Of a stretch of DNA of 64,000 nt, positions 1 through 8,005 are shown piece after piece. Every line of letters begins with the position of its first letter. Within the stretch, counting starts at the first letter, position 1. The notes under the pieces are model-generated. The model ran no database searches. It was not told the origin of the DNA and was given only the letters and a program-made list of their open reading frames with translations. The translations under genes were made by a program, and so were the position numbers. The stretch comes from G965202915 sp965202915 (GTDB lineage Bacteria > Pseudomonadota > Gammaproteobacteria > Eutrophobiales > Eutrophobiaceae): the NCBI GenBank assembly GCA_965202915.1, contig OZ241847.1:1922001-1986000 (forward strand), in the 5' to 3' direction.

Positions 1-666
1 TTTGAAATATTTACCGAGTTCGAGGTCGAGCGGGCAATAAACAACTCCCCGGAATTGCAACGGATCGAGCATATTATGTTATCCAATCAGCGCCGGTTAC
101 TGGCGGCCGAGCGCGCCTATTACGTCCCCGACGTGGAACTGAATGCCCGCTATGGAAGCAACATTGAGCGCGGCGGGCGGGGCGGTGCCGGCGGCCTGAT
201 CGATGATGAATGGTCGGTCGGGGTACAGGCGCGGCTGCCTTTATTTGCCGGCGGCGCCCGCAGGGCCGAGGCTTTGCGCGCCGGCAAGACAGTGTTGCAG
301 AGCCGCTATCAACAGGCCGACGTCAAGGAGCAAATAGAGGCGCGGGCCAGAGCGGCGATGCAACAGGCCAGTGGCAGTTATCCGGCCATTCGTCTATCCA
401 AAGACGCGGCCGATGCCGCCAATGAAAATTTGTCACTGGTTACCGATGCCTATTCAAAGGGCGTGGTTTCCATTACCGATTTAATTGACGCCCAGGACGC
501 CTATCTGGCGGCCAATTTATCCGCGGCAGAGGCGCGCTATGCGTTTATGATCGACTGGATAGTGTTGCAGCGCGCGGTTGCCAATTTTGATCTGTTATTG
601 ACTGCGGACGGATTTGACAAATGGTATCAGGCGCTGGATGACTATTACCAGGCCAGAAAGCGCTGA
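1..666 (+). CDS. TolC-family outer membrane channel, C-terminal part (5' end outside window)
   Basis: The frame is open from base 1, so the N-terminus lies outside the window. The visible 221 codons look like the second half of a TolC/OprM-type outer membrane factor. There are long amphipathic helices, a beta-strand-like stretch (NARYGSN, then RLPLFAGG) and the family-typical tail with YSKGV, ITDLIDAQ and a final tyrosine-rich helix. Such channels form the trimeric exit duct of tripartite efflux pumps. The adaptor and RND pump genes follow on the same strand, so this is probably their channel, although an mrr gene now lies between. No signal peptide can be assessed. The family call is firm; the substrate is unknown. 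Confidence 0.85.
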   Translation, partial: FEIFTEFEVERAINNSPELQRIEHIMLSNQRRLLAAERAYYVPDVELNARYGSNIERGGRGGAGGLIDDEWSVGVQARLPLFAGGARRAEALRAGKTVLQSRYQQADVKEQIEARARAAMQQASGSYPAIRLSKDAADAANENLSLVTDAYSKGVVSITDLIDAQDAYLAANLSAAEARYAFMIDWIVLQRAVANFDLLLTADGFDKWYQALDDYYQARKR

Positions 667-703
667 TATGGATTTATTTTAGCGAGATTAAGTATGAGAA
701 TTG

Positions 704-709
704 TATAAT
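704..709 (+). promoter_or_regulatory. candidate -10 box for the mrr gene
   Basis: A perfect TATAAT lies 46 bp upstream of the mrr start, in the short gap after the channel gene. No good -35 is visible at the usual distance. It may give mrr its own transcription inside the efflux operon. This rests on motif resemblance only. Confidence 0.3.
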
Positions 710-754
710 AATTGTGTCCTTTAGTGCCCTTGGTAGCAGAGATAGAAGAAAAAT

Positions 755-1651
755 ATGGCAATTCCCGCACCTTACGAGGTGATTTTACCTCTCCTGAAAC
801 ATATTGCTTCCGGCGAGGAGTTCCGTGCATGTGCAGTCACCGACCATCTGGCCGGAGAATTTCGTTTAACCGCTGAAGAGTTGGGGGAAAAACTAAATAA
901 TGGCTGCTCCGTTTTTAGCAATAGAGTTGCGTGGGGCAAAGCCCACTTGAAAATGGCAGGTTTGATTGAATCGCCGCGCAACGGCTACATATGCATTACC
1001 CCGGAGGGACAAAAACTTCTCTCCACCCATCCCAGGATTGATCGTTCATTACCTGTAACGAAACAGTTCCTCTATTCCTTCAGCCCTGGTACGCAAGCAG
1101 ATAATAACATGGAGCGGGATCCCCCCGATCAAACACCGGCGGAATTGATAGAGGCCGCCCGTAATCAGCAGGAGAGGGTATTAATGCATGACATCCTCGA
1201 GAGAGTACGCAATATCAGCCCGGCGGAGTTTGAGAGATTGATCCTCACACTGCTTGAAAAAATGGGTTATGGCCTTGGTGAGGACTCCGCCCAACAGCTC
1301 GGAGGTCCGTGTGATGGCGGTGTGGACGGTGTAATTAAGCAGGACGTGCTGGGTCTTGACCTTGTGTATATCCAGGCCAAGCGTTACCGGGATAAATCGT
1401 CGATCGGTGCCTCGGATATCCAGGCCTTTTCCGGTAGCCTCAACATGCACAGGGTGCAAAAGGGTTTGTTTGTCACCTCATCGTCTTTTACAGAGAGAGC
1501 CAAAAGTGCGGCTCGGAAGTTGACACAAAACATCATCCTGATTGATGGTGAAGAATTGGCGCGGCTGATGATTAAGCACAATGTTGGCGCACGGATCAGA
1601 AATACCTATGAGTTCAAGGCCGTGGATGAAGATTTTTTCATTGAAGAGTAA
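755..1651 (+). CDS. mrr: Mrr-type type IV restriction endonuclease
   Basis: 298 aa, about the length of E. coli Mrr. The N-terminal 100 residues fit the Mrr_N winged-helix DNA-binding domain. The C-terminal half fits the Mrr_cat PD-(D/E)xK nuclease: D191 in the GGVDGVI motif and Q207-A-K209 in VYIQAKRY are the expected metal-binding and catalytic positions, followed by a strand ending in LFVTSSSFT. Family members cut foreign DNA that carries modified bases. The ATG is preceded by a weak purine stretch. The gene sits between the channel and adaptor genes of an efflux operon and looks like a later insertion. There is no sign of truncation. Confidence 0.9.
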   Translation: MAIPAPYEVILPLLKHIASGEEFRACAVTDHLAGEFRLTAEELGEKLNNGCSVFSNRVAWGKAHLKMAGLIESPRNGYICITPEGQKLLSTHPRIDRSLPVTKQFLYSFSPGTQADNNMERDPPDQTPAELIEAARNQQERVLMHDILERVRNISPAEFERLILTLLEKMGYGLGEDSAQQLGGPCDGGVDGVIKQDVLGLDLVYIQAKRYRDKSSIGASDIQAFSGSLNMHRVQKGLFVTSSSFTERAKSAARKLTQNIILIDGEELARLMIKHNVGARIRNTYEFKAVDEDFFIEE

Positions 1652-1733
1652 CGCTCGAGGACAAAAATTATTCCTCCCGACCCGGTATCTTACTGAGCGA
1701 CCGGGCGATGGCGGTGGTTTGCCGTTTTCACTG

Positions 1734-2825
1734 ATGCGTCTAAGTCGGTGGCGCGTGAACCTATGCTGGGCGATGCTCTTGACCTTGAGTGCATGTGACC
1801 GCGGCAGTGACGCGGAAAATATCGCTGAGCCGCGGCTGCGACCGGTTCGTTATCATACCGTTGCGCCTGCCGAGGCGGGTAATATCCGCACTTTTTCGGG
1901 ACTTGCCAAGATTGGGCAGGAATCCAACCTGAGTTTCAGGGTGGGCGGGGTGATCCAATCGACGTCGGTGAAGGTCGGCGATCAATTGCAGGCGGGGCAG
2001 TTGATTGCCGAGCTGGATGCTTCTCAATATCAGCTTGAGGTGCAGCAGGCCCTGGCGAGTTTGTCCCAGGCCGAGGCGGGATTGAGAAACGCCCGCGCCA
2101 ATTTCGAGCGGGTAAAGGGTCTGTATGAAAATAATAATGCCTCCAGAAATGATCTGGATTCCGCGCGCGCGGCCGCGGAATCCAATGCCGCCCAGGTGAG
2201 TGCGGCAAGAAAAGCGGTTGAATTGGCGCGTTTACACCTGCAATACACGAGATTAAACACCGTGGATGCATGCAGTGTTGCGGCCCTGCTTGCCGAGGTA
2301 AATGAAAATGTGAGTGTGGGCCAGACGATAGTACGGGTGGCCTGCAGTGACCGGCTGGAGATCGATGTGGCCGTGCCGGAAAGCGTGATCGCACTGATCC
2401 GGAGAGATATGGAAGCAGCGGTTACGTTTAGTGCCATCCCGGATAAGAAATTTAACGCCAGGGTAACCGAGGTGGGCGTGGCCGCGGTCGCCGGAGCGAC
2501 TTATCCGGTTACCGTTACACTGGTGGACAGGCCCGCCGGGTTTCGCTCCGGTCTGGCCGCCCAGGTTGCCTTTGCGATGGGTTCGGGTCAAGCGCGGTTT
2601 ATGGTGCCCGCTTCCGCGGTCGGTGAAGATACCTCAGGTCGGTACGTTTATATCGTTGACGCGGCCGATGAACCGGAGACCGGGGTGATTCGCCGGCGAG
2701 CGGTGACCACCGGCGAGCTCACGGCCGCCGGGTTGGAGATCATTGAAGGCGTGGATCAGGGGGATAAGGTGGTAACCGCCGGCGTCAGTATTGTCTGGGA
2801 TGGATTACGGGTCAGTATCGAATAA
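1734..2825 (+). CDS. RND efflux periplasmic adaptor (membrane fusion protein), lipoprotein
   Basis: HlyD/AcrA-family adaptor that links an inner membrane RND pump to an outer membrane channel. I chose the ATG at 1734 because the longer reading frame overlaps mrr and lacks a signal, while this start gives a positively charged N-terminus, a hydrophobic stretch and a lipobox (LSAC) followed by Asp. The lipoyl/barrel-sandwich half is visible (FRVGGVIQ, VKVGDQLQAGQLIAELD). A coiled-coil hairpin of about 80 residues (QALASLSQAEAGLRNAR and later) and the second lipoyl half (LLAEVNENVSVGQTI) follow. The length of 363 aa is normal. It ends 9 bp before the pump gene, so the two are co-transcribed. Confidence 0.9.
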   Translation: MRLSRWRVNLCWAMLLTLSACDRGSDAENIAEPRLRPVRYHTVAPAEAGNIRTFSGLAKIGQESNLSFRVGGVIQSTSVKVGDQLQAGQLIAELDASQYQLEVQQALASLSQAEAGLRNARANFERVKGLYENNNASRNDLDSARAAAESNAAQVSAARKAVELARLHLQYTRLNTVDACSVAALLAEVNENVSVGQTIVRVACSDRLEIDVAVPESVIALIRRDMEAAVTFSAIPDKKFNARVTEVGVAAVAGATYPVTVTLVDRPAGFRSGLAAQVAFAMGSGQARFMVPASAVGEDTSGRYVYIVDAADEPETGVIRRRAVTTGELTAAGLEIIEGVDQGDKVVTAGVSIVWDGLRVSIE

Positions 2826-2834
2826 CGAGACGGC

Positions 2835-5800
2835 ATGATGAACCTTACCCGGCTTGCATTCAAATTTGACCGCGTAGTCCTGATCCTTATTGCCATTTTA
2901 ATTGCCGGCGGCCTGCTCGCCTATATTGAATTGCCAAAGGCCAATGATCCGGGCTTCATCGTCAGGGTTGCGGTGATCACCACCAGATTGCCGGGTGCCA
3001 GTCCGGAAAGGGTGGAACTGCTGGTAACCGACAAATTGGAAAAGAAAATCCAGGAGATGCCGGAGGTTGATTTTATCACCAGTGAATCGCGCAACGGCAT
3101 ATCCATAATTAACGTTAATTTCCTTGAATCGTATAAGGAAATGCGGCCCATTTTTGATGATCTGCGGCGCAAGGTTGAGGACGTTAAAGCGGATCTGCCC
3201 AAGGGCCTGGACGGCCCCTTCGTCAATGATGAGTTTGGCGATGTATTCGGCAGTGTCTATACCTTGACCGGCGATGGATACAGTTACGCGGAGTTGAAAG
3301 AGGTTGCCGATGCACTCCGCGACCGGCTGTTAAAGATCTCCGAAGTTGCCAAGGTGGAGATACACGGCCACCAGCAGGAAGCGATTTACGTCGAATATAA
3401 TAATGCCCGGCTGGCGGAACTGGGTGTTTCCCCCCGGCAGCTTTCAGGGGTGCTGAGCTCGGCCAATATATTATCCTCCGGCGGCGATATTCTGACCGGC
3501 AGAGAGCGCATAGTTTTGGAGCCCACCGGTAATTTTGAATCGATGGACGATCTGCGCGCCACGGTCATCCAGATCCCAAACGGCGGGGTCGTCCACGTCG
3601 GTGATATTGCCGATATATATCGCGCCTATTCCGATCCCCCCCGCAGTGTGGCGCGGGTTAACGGGCAACCGGCGCTGGCCATAGCCATTTCCATGCGTGA
3701 AGGCGGCGACATACTTAAACTCGGTGAGCAACTCGATAGTATTATGCCGGATATCCGGGCCCAGTATCCGTGGGGCATAGAACTCGATAAAATATGGTTT
3801 CAAGCGGAGCTGGTAAAACAGAACGTCGATAATTTCATCAATAATCTGCTGCAGGCCGTTGCGATAGTATGCCTGGTGATCGTTATTTTTTTGGGGCTGG
3901 CGACCGGGGTCGTAGTCGTCAGCCTGATTCCGACGGCAATGATCATCACCTTGTACGTGATGCAGATTTTTGGCGTCACGATCAACCAGGTTTCATTGGC
4001 GGCACTGATCATTTCCCTGGGTTTATTGGTCGATAATGCCATAGTGATGGTTGAATCGGTGGTGGTCAAACATCGCCGGGGACTATCGGCCCTCAACTCG
4101 GCCACTGAATCCGGCCGTGAATTGTTTTTGCCGTTGCTGATCTCCTCGTTGACCACCGCCGCCGCGTTCATGCCCATTGCCCTCGCGGAATCGGCCGTCG
4201 GCGAATATACCGCCGATATCTTTTACGTGGTGACCATCACCCTGCTTGTTTCATGGCTGTTGTCGATGACGTTTATCCCGATGCTGGCGTCCAGGACCTT
4301 ATGTAAGCAATCCGCGTCGCCTGAGCAGGCGGCGCAATTTAACGGCACGGGTTACCGGGTTTATAAAAATATTCTGCTGCAGGCGTTAAAACACAGAATC
4401 TTATTTGGCGTATTTATGATCGGTTTATTTATTTCGGCAATAAGCGTGCTGGATCACGTGGCGAAAATATTTATAGAACCCTCGGCCGATCCGGTCTTTA
4501 ACGGCACCTTTGAAATGCCTCTGGGCACGTCGATTGAATCGAGCCAGGAAATAATGGCGGATATCGATCGCTATATTAAAGACACCTTTACCGGCACTGA
4601 CAATCAATCCCCCGCAGTAAAAAACTGGCTGACGTTTATCGGCGACGGCGGCCCGCGTTTCGATCTGGGCCTGGATCCGCCCAAACCCAACCCGGCAAAT
4701 TCATTTCTAATAGCCAATACCGTGCAGGGTGAAGACGTCGATATCATCATAGCCGGTATTAAAGAGTACGTCCGCCGGCGTCATCCCGATCTCAACGTAA
4801 AACTAAGCCGCTTGGAGAATGGCCCGGCCGTGGGATATCCGGTACAGATCCGCTTATCCGGCCCGGAATTTGATCCCTTGTATCGCATCGCCGATGAAAT
4901 AACGGCGCGCATGTATCGAGAACCCCTGATCACAACCGTAAAAAACACCTGGGGCATGCGAACCAAAAAACTGCTGGTGGAAGTGGATCAGGAACGCGCC
5001 CGGCGGGCCGGGGTCACCAATGACGACGTTGCCTATTCATTAAATGCGAGCCTGTCCGGAATCGATATGACCGAATACAGGGAAGACGACAAATTGATCC
5101 CAATCGTCTTACGCTCCGTGGTTGCGGACCGGCAGGATATCGGCAAGCTGGATGGCACCGGCATTTACTCCCAGGCCAGCGGTAAATCGGTGCCGCTCAA
5201 GCAGGTTGCCGACGTGCGCCTGCTGTTTGAACCCGGCAGAATTGAACGCCGGGATCGTAATAGAACCATAACCCTGCAAGCACAATTGCGGGCCGGTGCG
5301 ACCGCGGATGAAGTGAATGCAACATTATCCCCCTGGTTAAAGCAACAATCCTGGCCGGAGGGTTACGTTTATCAGGAAGGCGGAGAGGCCGAGGAGTCGG
5401 GCAAGGCCAATGCCTCGATAGCGGCAAAAATCCCGATTGCCGGAATGGTGATATTATTGCTATTGGTGGCGCAGTTTAACTCGGTAAGACTGCCGATGAT
5501 CATTCTCGCCACTATTCCCCTGGGACTGATTGGCGTCGCCTATGGTCTATGGATCGCCAAATCGTCTTTTGGTTTCTTTACCGTACTCGGCATCATTTCC
5601 CTGTCCGGCATCATTATCAATAATGCGATTGTATTGCTTGACCGCGTCAAAATAGAAATCAACCAGTTTGGCAGGGAGCGGGCCGATGCCGTTATTGTCG
5701 CCTGCCAGCAGCGGTTACGGCCGATTTTACTGACCATGGCCACGACGATATTTGGCATGATGCCATTATGGTGGGGCGGCGCGGCGATGTTTAAGCCGAT

Positions 5801-5915
5801 GGCGGTGTCGATTATATTCGGCCTGGCCTTTGCCGGCCTGTTGACCCTGTTGCTGGTGCCGGTGCTGTACAGTTTATTATTTGGAGTTAATTTTAAGACC
5901 TACCCGATAAAATGA
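2835..5915 (+). CDS. RND efflux pump, inner membrane permease
   Basis: 1026 aa, the full length of AcrB-type proton-driven exporters. The N-terminal membrane segment is followed by a large periplasmic porter domain. A central membrane block carries the TM4 motif GLLVDNAIVMVES, in which one of the two usual aspartates is replaced by Asn, as in many HAE-like members. A second porter half and the closing membrane block (LSGIIINNAIVLLDR) follow. The sequence resembles the generic HAE1/HME-like permeases often encoded with a single adaptor. The stop overlaps the folA start by 4 bp (ATGA). The substrate cannot be told from sequence. Confidence 0.92.
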   Translation: MMNLTRLAFKFDRVVLILIAILIAGGLLAYIELPKANDPGFIVRVAVITTRLPGASPERVELLVTDKLEKKIQEMPEVDFITSESRNGISIINVNFLESYKEMRPIFDDLRRKVEDVKADLPKGLDGPFVNDEFGDVFGSVYTLTGDGYSYAELKEVADALRDRLLKISEVAKVEIHGHQQEAIYVEYNNARLAELGVSPRQLSGVLSSANILSSGGDILTGRERIVLEPTGNFESMDDLRATVIQIPNGGVVHVGDIADIYRAYSDPPRSVARVNGQPALAIAISMREGGDILKLGEQLDSIMPDIRAQYPWGIELDKIWFQAELVKQNVDNFINNLLQAVAIVCLVIVIFLGLATGVVVVSLIPTAMIITLYVMQIFGVTINQVSLAALIISLGLLVDNAIVMVESVVVKHRRGLSALNSATESGRELFLPLLISSLTTAAAFMPIALAESAVGEYTADIFYVVTITLLVSWLLSMTFIPMLASRTLCKQSASPEQAAQFNGTGYRVYKNILLQALKHRILFGVFMIGLFISAISVLDHVAKIFIEPSADPVFNGTFEMPLGTSIESSQEIMADIDRYIKDTFTGTDNQSPAVKNWLTFIGDGGPRFDLGLDPPKPNPANSFLIANTVQGEDVDIIIAGIKEYVRRRHPDLNVKLSRLENGPAVGYPVQIRLSGPEFDPLYRIADEITARMYREPLITTVKNTWGMRTKKLLVEVDQERARRAGVTNDDVAYSLNASLSGIDMTEYREDDKLIPIVLRSVVADRQDIGKLDGTGIYSQASGKSVPLKQVADVRLLFEPGRIERRDRNRTITLQAQLRAGATADEVNATLSPWLKQQSWPEGYVYQEGGEAEESGKANASIAAKIPIAGMVILLLLVAQFNSVRLPMIILATIPLGLIGVAYGLWIAKSSFGFFTVLGIISLSGIIINNAIVLLDRVKIEINQFGRERADAVIVACQQRLRPILLTMATTIFGMMPLWWGGAAMFKPMAVSIIFGLAFAGLLTLLLVPVLYSLLFGVNFKTYPIK

Positions 5916-6406
5916 GCGATATGCGGATATCGATAGTAGCGGGCATATCGACCAATGGCGTAATCGGCAGCAATGGCGCGCTGCCCTGGCGGCTACCCGC
6001 CGATCTCCGACGCTTTAAGGCGATCACCATGGGGAAAGCCATCGTGATGGGCCGAAAAACCCATGAATCGATAGGTCGAGTCCTGCCCGGCAGAAAGAAT
6101 ATTATTATCAGTCGTGAGCATGATTTTCAGGCGCAGGGCTGCATGGTGATCAACGATCCGGATGCTATCCATGATCAGTGTGCCGATTTGGATCAGATTA
6201 TGATCATCGGCGGCGCCCGGTTATATGCCGCGACCCTGGCCTGGGCCGGAAAATTATATATTACCGAGGTGCATGCCGAGATAGCCGGCGACGTTTATTT
6301 CCCCGATTTTGATCGCACACAATGGCGGGAGGTTGAACGGCGGGACTTCAAGGCCGATGATAAAAATGAATACGACTATAGTTTTGTCGACATGGAAAGG
6401 CTCTAA
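5912..6406 (+). CDS. folA: dihydrofolate reductase
   Basis: 164 aa, typical for bacterial DHFR, which reduces dihydrofolate to tetrahydrofolate with NADPH. Conserved features are ISTNGVIGSNGALPW near the N-terminus, the acidic active-site residue in PADLRRF, the NADPH-binding MGRKTHESIGR, and the second nucleotide-binding stretch IMIIGGARLY. The C-terminal half has YITEVHAEIAGD followed by the FPDF motif. The start overlaps the RND pump stop (ATGA), which implies translational coupling to an efflux gene and is not the usual folA neighbourhood. Folate turnover would also serve the C1 metabolism implied by the serine-cycle operon, but that link is inference. Confidence 0.95.
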   Translation: MSDMRISIVAGISTNGVIGSNGALPWRLPADLRRFKAITMGKAIVMGRKTHESIGRVLPGRKNIIISREHDFQAQGCMVINDPDAIHDQCADLDQIMIIGGARLYAATLAWAGKLYITEVHAEIAGDVYFPDFDRTQWREVERRDFKADDKNEYDYSFVDMERL

Positions 6407-6471
6407 GCCTCCCCCCAATTACACCTCGGCCCAAGAGTAAATTATCCCGCCCACGGCTATTAAAAATTTCC

Positions 6472-7590
6472 TCAAACTAATCCATATTCCCGCCGGTATT
6501 TTTTTCTATGTTGGTCGATTAATTTTAACTCACCGGCCTCATCGTAATACCAGAACTTCCAACCGTTACAGCCGTTTGATCCTTTTATGAGTGCGCCTAT
6601 TTTATGTATCGATCCCGTTCCAATACCATTTTTTATACTGCCGTCCGCCAAAACAATGGCCGTTTGTGTTTTATTTTTGGTATAAAGCGTTTGGTTTTCT
6701 CGTATGTAATCGGCCTGCAATAGCTGGCTCATACTGACCCGTTGGTTTTTGATATTCTCCGGCTCGGCAATTCTTAAATGCTTAAATTTATCCGGCTCTA
6801 TTGCGATAAGCCGTGTTTTTGAAATTTCCATATATTGCAGTTCCTTTTCTATCCCAACACTCTTTCTATTCAGTTGTCTGGCGACCGCACAGGTAGTGCC
6901 ACTCCCCAGAAATGGGTCCAGGATTAGATCGCCTTCATTACTGCTGGACAAAATCACCCTTCTCAGTAATTCTTCCGGTTTCTGAGTAGAATGCGCTTTT
7001 TTTCCATGCTCATCCTTAATGCGCTCATGACCGGTGCAAAGAGGGATTCTCCACACCGAAGTCATCTGTTTACCGTCGTTTAATTGCTTCATCACCCGAT
7101 GGTTAAAGGTGTATTTCTTTTGATCCTCTGATTTCTTGGCCCAAATAAGGGTCTCCGTGGCATTGGTAAATCGCACGCCTCTGAAATTGGGCATCGGATT
7201 GGTCTTATACCACTGGACGTCATTTAAAATCCAAAAGCCCAAATCCATCATGATTTTGCCAACCCTGAAGATATTGTGATAAGAACCAATCACCCATATT
7301 GTCGCGTCATCCGTCATCACTCTGCGACACGCGGTTAACCATTTTGCCGTGAATTGGTCGTACTCCGCATTGGATGAAAATCTATCCCATACATCATCAA
7401 CCCCATCCACTTTAGTCTGATTGGGGCGATAGAGCTCCTGTTTAAGCCGCAGGTTATAGGGCGGATCTGCAAAAATCACCTTCGCCGACTTTTCAGGCAA
7501 TTTCCCCAGCACCTCCAGACAATCACCGTGGCAGAGTCTGCTCCCGCCATCTATAAAATCATTTTCGGAAAATGTTAATCTTGTGTTCAT
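6472..7590 (-). CDS. beta-class adenine DNA methyltransferase, CcrM/HinfI-like, orphan
   Basis: About 372 aa from the ATG at 7590; a TTG start 27 bp upstream is also open. Motif IV (DPPYN) comes early and the SAM-binding motif (DPFLGSGTTC) late, the order of beta-class N6-adenine methyltransferases. After the catalytic core there is a C-terminal domain of about 90 residues (LLQADYIRENQTLY, KIGALIKGSNGCNGW) like that of CcrM, which methylates GANTC. No partner restriction gene is visible on either side. It converges with folA and is divergent from cas9. It could be a regulatory orphan enzyme or a leftover of a restriction system. The family is firm; the GANTC specificity is inference. Confidence 0.85.
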   Translation of the reverse strand: MNTRLTFSENDFIDGGSRLCHGDCLEVLGKLPEKSAKVIFADPPYNLRLKQELYRPNQTKVDGVDDVWDRFSSNAEYDQFTAKWLTACRRVMTDDATIWVIGSYHNIFRVGKIMMDLGFWILNDVQWYKTNPMPNFRGVRFTNATETLIWAKKSEDQKKYTFNHRVMKQLNDGKQMTSVWRIPLCTGHERIKDEHGKKAHSTQKPEELLRRVILSSSNEGDLILDPFLGSGTTCAVARQLNRKSVGIEKELQYMEISKTRLIAIEPDKFKHLRIAEPENIKNQRVSMSQLLQADYIRENQTLYTKNKTQTAIVLADGSIKNGIGTGSIHKIGALIKGSNGCNGWKFWYYDEAGELKLIDQHRKKYRREYGLV

Positions 7591-8005
7591 TAAATATTCT
7601 GCCGGATAACCCGTCAATCACCGCAACAGCGGCTCCTGCTTAGCGGCTCACTCGATGCTCATCGCCGTTCCGCCCGCCCTATGGTGCGGCGAACGAGATC
7701 TGAGGGCCACGTCCGCCCGGTTATTCTTGTCAGTCCCTCCCGCCAGTATATAAACCTAAGCGCCCACTAAGCAATACGCCAATAGTCTTGAGAAGTTGCG
7801 CGGCATAATAGAAATTGATTCAAGCCACGTCGGCGACAAGAGACGCTTAGAGGCCATTGCATATAATTCTCCAATATAAGCAGGACGCCACAGAGATGCA
7901 ACGGCTTGCCCAATGAAGCTCCCCGACGGTATTATTTGCATAATACCGGACAAACGGCCTTCGCCAGTGTGGTATTATCAAACCAGATTATAGGAATATA
8001 AAAAT
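7591..8005. promoter_or_regulatory. divergent intergenic region with the cas9 promoter
   Basis: 415 bp between the methyltransferase and cas9. Two promoter-like elements point toward cas9: TTGCCC at 7906-7911 with TATTAT at 7930-7935 (18 bp spacing), and an extended -10 (TGG then TATTAT) ending at 7978, which would start transcription about 20 bp before the ATG. The octamer GGTATTAT occurs at 7928-7935, as its inverse at 7940-7947 (a perfect 8+8 bp palindrome with a 4-bp loop), and again at 7971-7978. An AGGA at 7992-7995 lies 10 bp before the cas9 ATG. The rest, 7591-7900, shows no convincing gene. Confidence 0.5.

Noticed and set aside
7756..7953. 65-codon minus-strand ORF upstream of cas9
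   Set aside because: No recognisable family, no ribosome-binding site, and it overlaps the predicted cas9 promoter.
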